From assembly GCA_963722905.1 (NCBI GenBank), contig CAVROT010000006.1:124001-188000 (forward strand): a DNA stretch of 64,000 bases. The letters run 5' to 3'. Source of the DNA: CAVROT01 sp963722905. Lineage in GTDB: Bacteria > Pseudomonadota > Alphaproteobacteria > Rhodobacterales > Rhodobacteraceae. Shown one piece after another: positions 1 to 7,589 of the stretch. A program made the translations under genes and the position numbers. The notes under the pieces were generated by a model. It saw only the letters and a program-made list of their open reading frames with translations, made no database searches and was not told where the DNA came from. How positions within the stretch are numbered: the stretch's first letter is position 1; every line of letters starts with the position of its first letter.

Positions 1-4
1 CCGG

Positions 5-1306
5 TCACTGGGTCGCCTCCGCGGCGGCCGCCGCCGTTTCGTCCGAAACCGGCGCCACGGCGGCCTCGCGGTAGGTGGCCGTGACCGGCACGCCGTCGGT
101 CACGAATTCCTGCCCGACGACTATGACCGCGACCTCGGCTTCCAGGCCCGCCACCCACACCCCGTCGGTCGTGTCGCGCAGCAGGTCGATCGGCGCGAAA
201 TGGGCCAGCCCGTCATCCGCGCCCACGAGGCGAACGCCCAGCCGGCCATCGTCGTCCAGCGTCATCGCCGATTGCGGCAGCAGATGCGCCTCGGTCCCGT
301 CGCTGGCGATCACGATCTCGACCGTCTGCCCGTCGCGGATGGCCAGGTCCGGGTTCGCGACCTCGATCTCGGTGCGGAACGTCCGCGTCTCGGCATCGGA
401 CGACCGGCTGAGAAAGGTCACCCGCCCCTGCACCGTCGCGCCCGAGGCAAGCCGGGCGCGAGCCGGCGCGCCGACCTCGATCTTCGAAACGTTCGCCTCG
501 GGCACGAAGCCCACCAGCTTGATCGGGTCAAGCTGGATGACCGTGGCGCACATCCCGCCCGGCTGCATCAGGCTGCCCAGCTCGGCCGTGTCCGATTCCA
601 GCAGCCCCGAGAATGGCGCGCGAATCTCCAGCCGCTCGATCTCTTTCTCCGCCGAGGCGATGCCGGCTTCGGCCGCCTGCACACCTGACCGGGCGCTGTC
701 GACGCCGGACCGCGCGGATTCGACGGCCGCCAGCGCCGCCTCCACCGCGGCCTCCGCGCCCGCCACCCGGGTCTGCGAGGCGAAGCCGCCCTCGCTCAGC
801 TTCGATGCGGCGTTGCCGTTGATCTCGGCCTCGCGAAGCAACGCCTCCGCTTCCGCCACCCGGGCCTGCGCCGCGGGAACCTGGGCGCGGGCGTCGGTCA
901 GCCGTGCCTCGGCCTCGGCCAGCCGCACCTCGCTGGTACCCGGATCGAGCTGGCAGAGAAGATCGCCCGCTTCGATGAAGGCTCCCTTGCGCAGCGGGGG
1001 GGACACGATCCGGCCGGTCGTCTCGGCGCTGACCTCGACCTGACGCTCGGCCTCGGTGCGGCCGCGCAGCAGCACCGCGCCGTCGATGGTGCGCGCTTCG
1101 GAGCGCAGTGCCACCACCGAGACGGCCGTCGGCGCCGCGTCCTCCGCGGGCGGCGTGTCCACGTCCGACGCCCCCACGTCGTCCTCCGCCGGGACGGCCC
1201 GCGCCGGTTCGGCGCCGGCAAGGCGCATGACCGCATCGCGATTGAAGACCAGCGCGTAGAGGGACAGGGCCACGATGCCGGCCAGAAGGATCGAGATTAT
1301 GCGCAT
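5..1306 (-). CDS. HlyD/RND-type efflux periplasmic adaptor subunit
   Basis: Membrane-fusion protein of about 433 residues that would link an inner-membrane pump to an outer-membrane channel. The N-terminus has one hydrophobic segment (MRIISILLAGIVALSLYAL), then an acidic Pro/Ala linker. A biotinyl-lipoyl-like half motif follows (ETTGRIVSPPLRKGAFIEAG, about residues 92-111), then a long Ala/Glu-rich coiled-coil hairpin (about 120-230) and beta-barrel segments (PFSGLLESDTAELGSLMQPG). I chose the ATG at 1306 over an upstream in-frame ATG at 1354, because it puts the hydrophobic anchor at the N-terminus. The partner pump gene would lie to the left, outside the window, in the direction of transcription. 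Family call is firm; the substrate is unknown. Confidence 0.88.
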   Translation of the reverse strand: MRIISILLAGIVALSLYALVFNRDAVMRLAGAEPARAVPAEDDVGASDVDTPPAEDAAPTAVSVVALRSEARTIDGAVLLRGRTEAERQVEVSAETTGRIVSPPLRKGAFIEAGDLLCQLDPGTSEVRLAEAEARLTDARAQVPAAQARVAEAEALLREAEINGNAASKLSEGGFASQTRVAGAEAAVEAALAAVESARSGVDSARSGVQAAEAGIASAEKEIERLEIRAPFSGLLESDTAELGSLMQPGGMCATVIQLDPIKLVGFVPEANVSKIEVGAPARARLASGATVQGRVTFLSRSSDAETRTFRTEIEVANPDLAIRDGQTVEIVIASDGTEAHLLPQSAMTLDDDGRLGVRLVGADDGLAHFAPIDLLRDTTDGVWVAGLEAEVAVIVVGQEFVTDGVPVTATYREAAVAPVSDETAAAAAEATQ

Positions 1307-1626
1307 GCGCCTGGTTCGTCTCCCCGCGTCCACAGTCGTTCGGGCCGGCCACAACGCGGACGATCGGCCGAGATCGTGCGGTCCGAGGTTCCATCTCGTC
1401 GGTCATAGTCAATAGTAGGCTCATCCTGAAATTGAAAGGCCCCTGCTGATACGATCGGTTCACATTGCGGTTCTACCGCCCTAGCGCGACACTTTGTTGC
1501 GGGGCCGGAGTGCGTGGGCCGCCGGGCGGGCGCCAGGCGGCTGCGCGCCCTCGCCTCGCGCCGCTGGCAAATGCACGGGCGCCGCGCTAAGAACCGCGGT
1601 GACGGCATCGGCACGAGGGCCACGGT
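1307..1626. other. Divergent intergenic region
   Basis: Gene-free stretch of about 320 bases between the leftward efflux adaptor and the rightward yfgM-bamB-der cluster, so it should hold two divergent promoters. A locally AT-richer patch (about 1400-1450) lies nearer the adaptor. I see no convincing sigma-70 hexamers, operator palindrome or RNA gene. Confidence 0.5.
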
Positions 1627-2265
1627 TTGAGCAACAGCGACAGCTTCATCGACGAAGTGAGCGACGAGTTGCGCCGCGACCGCCTCTACCACGCCTTGCG
1701 GCGCTATGGCTGGATCGCGGTCGTCGCGGTCATCGCGCTTGTCGCCGCCGCCGGCTGGAACGAGTGGCGCAAGGCCCAGGCGGCTGCCGATGCGCAGGTC
1801 TTCGGCGACGCGCTGCTGGCCGCGCTCGACGGGACGTCGTCCGAGGATAGGGCCGCGGCGCTGCGCTCCATCGACGTCGATGGCCCCCGGGCTGCGCTGG
1901 TCGCCATGCTGGCGGCCCAGGGCGAGGGCGGACCGTCGGCCGAGGCGCTGCTGGCCATCGCGACCGACCCCGACGTGCCGCCGGTATACCGGGACCTTGC
2001 GATGCTCAAGAACGTGATGGCGCGTCAGTCCGAACTCGATGCGTCCGAGGCCGAGGCGCTGCTGGCCCCTCTTGTGCAGCCCGGCGCGCCGTTCCGCCTG
2101 CTGGCGCAGGAGCAGGCGGCGCTGGCGCGGGCGGGCGACGGCGACGCCGACGGCGCGCTGGAGATCCTGTCGGCCATCCTCGCCGATGGTGACGTCACCC
2201 GCGACCTGCGCCGCCGGGCACAGCAGATGACCGTCGCGCTCGGCGGTACGCTGGGGGCGTCGTGA
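1627..2265 (+). CDS. YfgM-like tetratricopeptide-type membrane protein
   Basis: Protein of 212 residues with a cytoplasmic N-terminus (SNSDSFIDEVSDELRRDR), one transmembrane helix (about residues 29-46, YGWIAVVAVIALVAAAGW) and an Ala/Leu-rich helical periplasmic domain resembling the TPR-like fold of YfgM. YfgM proteins act as SecYEG/PpiD-associated periplasmic chaperone helpers. The start is TTG at 1627; no better in-frame ATG precedes the transmembrane helix. Its stop overlaps the GTG start of the following BamB-like gene (GTGA), so the two are translationally coupled. The order yfgM-bamB-der is conserved in many Proteobacteria and supports the call. Confidence 0.85.
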   Translation: MSNSDSFIDEVSDELRRDRLYHALRRYGWIAVVAVIALVAAAGWNEWRKAQAAADAQVFGDALLAALDGTSSEDRAAALRSIDVDGPRAALVAMLAAQGEGGPSAEALLAIATDPDVPPVYRDLAMLKNVMARQSELDASEAEALLAPLVQPGAPFRLLAQEQAALARAGDGDADGALEILSAILADGDVTRDLRRRAQQMTVALGGTLGAS

Positions 2266-3575
2266 CCGCGCGGGCGTCCGGTGGCTACGCGGTCCGTCTT
2301 GTCGCCGTCGCGGCGGCCCTGGCGATGCTCGCCGGCTGCGCCGAACCCGAGCTGATCCTGCCGGGCGAACGACTGGACCTGCGCGCAGACGCGGCACAGG
2401 CGGACGCCAGCGCTCCGATCTCACTGCCCGCAGCGGTGCGGACCGGCGACTGGACCCATCGTGCGGGCAACGCGCGGCACGCGGCGCCGCATGCCGCCTT
2501 CGCGGCCGCCCCGCGCCTGGTCTTCTCGGTGCCGGCGGGGCAAGGCAACGACCGCCGCCACAAGATCAGCGCAGATCCCGTGGTGTCGGACGGCCGCGTC
2601 TTCACCATCGACAGCATGGCGCGGGTGACGGCGCATGGCACGAACGGCGCGCCTTTGTGGTCGCGCGACCTGACCCGGCCCGGCGACGCCGGGGATGCTT
2701 CGGGCGGCGGCCTTGCCGTGGCGGACGGGACGCTCTTCGTCGGCACCGACTTCGGCGATCTGGTCGCCCTGGATGCCGCGACGGGCCGCGAGCGCTGGCG
2801 CCAGGAGCTCGACGCCGCCGCCTCGGGCGCACCCACGGTGGCGGGCGACCTCGTCTACGTCGCCGCGCGCGACGAACTGGGCTGGGCCGTCCGCACCTCG
2901 GACGGGCGCGTCGCCTGGACGCTGGACGGCACGCCCAGCCCAGCGGGCGTCATCGGCGGGGCGGCGCCGGCCACGGACGGCCGGATCGTCGTCTTCCCCT
3001 TCTCCAGCGGAGAGGTCACGGGCGCGCTGCGCGCCGGCGGGACCGAGATCTGGAGCGCCGACGTCATGGGCGGCCGGCGCGGCCGGGCCTATGCCGGCGT
3101 GACCGACATCTCGGGCGATCCCGTCATCGTCGGGGACCGCATCTATGTCGGCAGCGCGTCGGGGCGGATCGTGGCCCTGGACGCCTTTGACGGGCGCACC
3201 CTGTGGACGGCGACCGAAGGCGCGGTGTCGCCCGTCGTCGTCGCGGGCGGCAGCGTCTTCGCGGTGTCGGACCGGGCCGAGCTGGTCCGGCTCGACGCGT
3301 CCGACGGTCGCCGTATCTGGGGTACGCCGTTGCCCTTTTTCGAAAGTCCGCGCGCCACGCGGCGGAAGGGCGTATTCGCCCATTACGGCCCGGTCCTGGC
3401 GGGCGGGCGGCTGTGGGTCGCGTCGTCGGACGGCGTTCTGCGGGGGTTCGAACCGGCCGGCGGTACGCTGACCGCCACGGTCGCGCTGCCGGGCGGCGCC
3501 GCATCCAATCCCGTGGTCGCCGGCGGCACGATGTACCTCATGACGGCCGACGGGCGCCTCGCCGCATTGCGCTGA
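2262..3575 (+). CDS. PQQ-like beta-propeller lipoprotein, BamB-like
   Basis: Exported lipoprotein of 437 residues. The N-terminal signal ends in a lipobox (LAMLAGC, Cys about residue 26). The rest shows repeated PQQ-type propeller blades: LVALDAATGRERWRQEL, IVALDAFDGRTLWTATE and LVRLDASDGRRIWGTPL are near-repeats of the consensus. BamB is the WD-like scaffold of the outer-membrane protein assembly (BAM) complex. The GTG start overlaps the yfgM stop by four bases; der follows after about 85 bases. Alphaproteobacterial BamB is longer and more divergent than the enterobacterial one, so the gene name rests on fold plus context. Confidence 0.85.
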   Translation: MTARASGGYAVRLVAVAAALAMLAGCAEPELILPGERLDLRADAAQADASAPISLPAAVRTGDWTHRAGNARHAAPHAAFAAAPRLVFSVPAGQGNDRRHKISADPVVSDGRVFTIDSMARVTAHGTNGAPLWSRDLTRPGDAGDASGGGLAVADGTLFVGTDFGDLVALDAATGRERWRQELDAAASGAPTVAGDLVYVAARDELGWAVRTSDGRVAWTLDGTPSPAGVIGGAAPATDGRIVVFPFSSGEVTGALRAGGTEIWSADVMGGRRGRAYAGVTDISGDPVIVGDRIYVGSASGRIVALDAFDGRTLWTATEGAVSPVVVAGGSVFAVSDRAELVRLDASDGRRIWGTPLPFFESPRATRRKGVFAHYGPVLAGGRLWVASSDGVLRGFEPAGGTLTATVALPGGAASNPVVAGGTMYLMTADGRLAALR

Positions 3576-3660
3576 GTGCGGGCGGGACGGCCGCGCCTTT
3601 CCGTCCAGGCCGCGCGGGTATAGTGGCGGGGGCCGCGCCACGCCGCCCCCGGAGCAGGAC

Positions 3661-5134
3661 ATGACCTTCACCCTCGCCATCGTCGGACGCCCCAACGTGG
3701 GCAAGTCGACGCTCTTCAACCGGCTGGTCGGCAAGCGGCTGGCGCTGGTCGACGATCAGCCGGGCGTCACGCGGGACCTGCGCGAGGGCGCCGCGCGGCT
3801 GGGCGACCTGCGCTTCACCGTCGTGGACACGGCCGGGCTGGAGGACGTCACCGACGACAGTCTCCAGGGCCGGATGCGCCGCCTGACCGAGCGCGCGGTG
3901 GGCGTGGCCGACGTGTGCCTCTTCCTCGTCGATGCGCGCGCGGGCATCCTCCCCGACGACCGCGTCTTCGCCGAGATTCTGCGCCGGTCCGGCAAGACCG
4001 TCATCCTGGCCGCCAACAAGGCCGAGGGCCGGGCGGCCGAGGGCGGCGTCATCGAGGCGTGGGAACTGGGCCTTGGCGAACCCGTCGCGCTGTCGGCCGA
4101 GCATGGCGAGGGCATGGCGGACCTCCTGCGCCTGCTGACCCCCATCGTCGACGCGCACACGGACCCGGCCGCCGCCGAGTCGCCCGAGACCGACGTCGCG
4201 GTGGAGGGCGACGACGACGCCCCCCGCGTGCCGACCCGCGAAAAGCCGTTGCAGGTGGCCGTCGTCGGCCGGCCCAACGCGGGGAAGTCGACGCTGATCA
4301 ACCGCCTGCTGGGCGAGGAACGCCTGCTCACCGGCCCCGAGGCCGGCATCACCCGCGACGCCATATCCGTCATGCTGGACTGGCCGGGCCCGGACGGCGC
4401 CGTTCCGGTGCGGATCTTCGACACCGCCGGAATGCGCAAGAAGGCCAAGGTGCAGGAGAAGCTTGAGCGGCTCAGCGTGTCGGACGGCCTGCGTGCGGTG
4501 AAGTTCGCCGAGGTGGTGATCGTCCTTCTCGATGCGTCGATCCCGTTCGAACAGCAGGACCTGCGCATCGCCGACCTGGCCGAGCGCGAGGGCCGCGCGG
4601 TCGTCGTCGCCGTGAACAAATGGGACGCCGAGCCCGACAAGACCGCCAAGCTGAAGGCGCTTCGCGAGGCGTTCGAAAGGCTGTCTGCCGCAGTTGCGCG
4701 GCGCGCCTCTGGTGACGGTCAGCGCGCTGACCGGGCGCGGACTGGACCGGCTGCAGGCCGCGGTGCTCGAGGCGCACGCGGTCTGGAACTCCCGCGTGAC
4801 GACGGCGAAGCTGAACCAGTGGCTGGCCGGCATGGTGCAGGCGCACCCGCCGCCCGCGCCGGGCGGACGCCGCATCCGGCTGCGCTACATGACCCAGGCC
4901 AAGACCCGGCCGCCCGGATTCGTCGTGATGTGCAGCCACCCCGACAAGATGGCGGAAAGCTATTCGCGCTATCTGGTCAACGGGCTGCGCACCGACTTCG
5001 ACATGCCCGGCACGCCGATCCGCCTGTGGTTCCGCAGCCAGTCCGACGATAACCCCTACCGCAACAGGACGAAATCGACGCCGTCGCGCCTGCGCAAGCA
5101 CCTGGGCCAGGGCCGCGCCGACGGGGACCGCTGA
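3661..5134 (+). CDS. der: Ribosome-associated GTPase Der (EngA), with apparent frameshift
   Basis: Der is an essential tandem-GTPase factor for 50S ribosome maturation. GTPase domain 1 has GRPNVGKS (residues 8-15), DTAGL and NKAE. Domain 2 has GRPNAGKS (about 203-210), DTAGM and NKWD. The C-terminal KH-like domain (RIRLRYMTQAKTRPPGFVVM, ending near RLRKHLGQ) is intact but lies in the +1 frame. The frame switches at about 4684: reading CTG-T-CTG-CCG with the extra T removed restores ERLLPQLRGAPLVTVSALTG. Without correction, the frame starting at 3661 runs to 5052 with a nonsense tail. Der is normally essential, so a sequencing/assembly error or a recent mutation are both possible. The rest of the gene shows no decay. 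Confidence 0.9.
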
Positions 5135-5266
5135 CGCCCCCGGCCCGCTGTACGCCGCTGCCCCGGACCCGACGCGCGCCGGCGGGTACGCCGGTCGCCC
5201 CGCGCGTGCCCGCCCATCGGACCTGCTGCCGGGGCCGTCCCGACGACGGCGGCACCGCCAAGGTGA

Positions 5267-5935
5267 GGTGGCTGTCGAACGATCACTACGGCCGCAAACT
5301 CAACATCGACATCCCGCAGCGCAACGAGGCCGCGACGGGCGCCGCCGTCGGTCCTGCCGTCCGCTATTCCCCGGGGGCGTCCCGACATCGTCCACGGCGG
5401 GTTCGGCGGCGACTTCCTGGAGGGGACGGCCGGCAAAGACACAATCCAGGGGCACGACGGCACCGATATCCTGGAGGGCGGCGGGGGCAAGGACAGGCTT
5501 TCGGGCCAGGCGGTCGACGACACGATATCTGGCGGCGCGGGTGACGACACCCTGCGCGGCGGGCAGGGCGACGACACTATCGAAGGCGGCGCGGCCACCG
5601 ACCGCATCATCGGCGGCGTCGGCAGCGACAGGATCGGCGGCGGCGACGGCACCGACGCGATCCATGTGCGCGACGGCGCCGACGTCATCATCCGGGGCGC
5701 GGGGGATGACCTCATCGACCCCGGCGGCGGACGGAACGTGGTGGACGGCGGCGCCGGCACCATGGCGCTGGCGGCGGGCCTCTCGGCAACCGCGCCGGGC
5801 GTGTCCATCGCGCCGCATGACGACGGACTGGCCGCCTGCGGCCGAACGCGTCGCCGGACAACTTCCTTGCACTGCGGCCCAGATTGCCGCCGCCCGGGAG
5901 CCGATCCGCGACGCCGCGATACAGACGATCCTTGA
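5267..5935 (+). pseudogene. RTX (hemolysin-type calcium-binding repeat) remnant
   Basis: Between about 5384 and 5760 one frame encodes consecutive glycine/aspartate nonapeptides of the RTX type, such as GGAGDDTLRGGQGDDTIEGG and GAGDDLIDPGGG. These are the calcium-binding beta-roll of type I-secreted proteins. The frame is open from 5267, but I find no ATG, GTG or TTG with a ribosome site ahead of the repeats; the first usable start (GTG 5666) lies inside them. Upstream, another frame (about 5260-5375) reads like plausible protein and could join through the G-run at 5373-5377. No type I secretion signal or enzymatic domain remains. It is most likely a fragment of a larger secreted protein. Confidence 0.6.
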
Positions 5936-6039
5936 CAGGTCTCCACAATCCGTCCTGCCCGTCGAACGGGCGAAGCCGGGCGATCCATGACAGATCCGGC
6001 ACAGAGGCGCTGACCCATGGAAAGCTGTCGGATCATGGG

Positions 6040-7340
6040 GAGAGCGCGATGATCCATCCGGCCGCCGCGCAGAACCCGATCCACCCGGCTGGCGAATATC
6101 CGTTCGGCTGGAACGCCTCTTGAGCTTTCGCCGATCACGACCGGTTCCATGGCGGGACGCTGGTCGTACCGGGCGCATCCACCGGCGTCGACAAGAACAG
6201 GCTGGAGACCCTCTTCGCCCTGTTTCGGGGATGCGACCGGCGCGACCGACCAGTTGTCCGGATCCGGAAGCCTAGGGCAGGACATCGGCATCGCGGCGCA
6301 ATCGAACATGCTTCTCGACATCGCCCTACCCGGGCTGGCCGCGGACATGGCAGCGCGCGGGCTGCTCCGGTCCCTCGATCCGTCGATGAGGGACCGGTTC
6401 GAGCAGAGCTTCGCGGCGGGGTCGTCCTGGGCGGACCTCGCGACATACGCCGGGCCGGACGGCGAAAGGCACATCTGCGCCACCATCTTCGGCGCCGACG
6501 TGAAGTCGCCGGTCCGGTACCCGCCCGAACGGTTCGACAGGGCCGGCCAGGACATCCTCCGTGGCATGGAGGAGATTGGGGGCCCTGACCGGAGGAGCGT
6601 CACGGATGGCGCGACGCCGTCGTGCATCGGTCCGGGACCGGATCCAGCCACAGGCTGGCCCTCGACCGACCGGGTGGAGGAGTTCGTGCTGCGCACCCAG
6701 CGGCCCGTGGTCCACGGCCGGTGGATCGGCAACGAGATCCCGTTCGACGACCCGCGCATCGTCGAGGCGATCGAGGATTACGGTTGGTCCGCGCGCAACG
6801 ACGACCACGTCGCGCAGGGCGCCGCCGCCGTTGCCACGACCGATTTCCGCGACGGCCCCGCCGGCCGCTTCGCGTTCCCGCCGCAGTGTTACATGCACCG
6901 CCCGGCAAGCTTCATCCCGGGCCTATCCCCCTACGGGGTCGAGGTCGGTACGGATGCTGTTCTCTTCTGTTTCCCGGCCTGAGCGGACCGCCATCCGGGA
7001 CAGCCGATCCCGGGTTCGGGCGGTGTCATCTCGGCGACCCCCGACCGTGACGTCTCTGTGCCGTTCCATCGCTTCCCGCTGGTTTCCGACCGCGCCCGAG
7101 ATCCAGATCAGCCTGGGGCGGTCCCTGACGCCGCATCCGGGCGCGTGCGCGACAGCGACGAAAGCCGTGCGAGGCGAGATCCTGACCGGCGCCGAGACCT
7201 TCCGCTTCGACGGGTCGGACCCGATGCCGGGCGAGACCGGAACGTCGGCCTTCTGGCAGGGCATGGCCGCGTACCGGACCGGCGCCTCGGGCGGGGACGT
7301 CGCCGCGGGCATCCGGCGGCGGTGGTCGCGGATCGAATGA
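6040..7340 (+). pseudogene. Decayed alpha-glucoside ABC transporter substrate-binding protein (aglE-like)
   Basis: Pieces in three frames line up in order with the AglE family. Frame A (about 6052-6230) gives AGEYPFGWNAS, an in-frame TGA at 6121-6123, then AFADHDRFHGGTLVVPGAST and VDKNRLETLFALF. Frame B (about 6230-6979) gives DATGATDQLSGSGSLGQDI, IALPGLAADMAARG, DVKSPVRYPPERFDRAG, DPATGWPSTDRVEEFVLRTQ, EDYGWSARNDDHVA and PPQCYMHRPASFIPG. Frame C (about 7085-7340) gives LTPHPGA, GEILTGAETFRFDGSDPMPG and TSAFWQGMAAYRTGASGGDV. At least two frameshifts and one stop make it non-functional. No agl permease or ATPase genes were recognised next to it. Recognition is from memory of family motifs, not a search. 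Confidence 0.72.
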
Positions 7341-7589
7341 CGGATCGTTCCGCGATACGGTTCGGCGCCGCCTGACGGGTGCCGCGGCGGGCTGGGGCTT
7401 GCTATCGGCACGCCGGCGGCGGCTCATCGGAACCCGCGCTCCGATCCTTACCGGCGGCGGGGTCCGCCTCGTACGGCGCGCGCGATGACGCGGCGCCGCT
7501 ACGTCCCACCTCCGGGGATCGTCCAACAGGCCAGTCCGGCCCGCGGCCCGAAGGTTCGGCCGGCCCGGAGCGATGCCCGGACCGGACCG

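Noticed and set aside
1981..1992. GTATAC palindrome (CCGGTATACCGG) resembling the GntR operators
   Set aside because: It lies inside the yfgM-like coding sequence, far from any regulated promoter; chance occurrence is likely.
7341..7589. Downstream permease relic of the decayed aglE locus
   Set aside because: I tried the three forward frames and found no convincing AglF-like helix or motif; the signal was too weak to claim.
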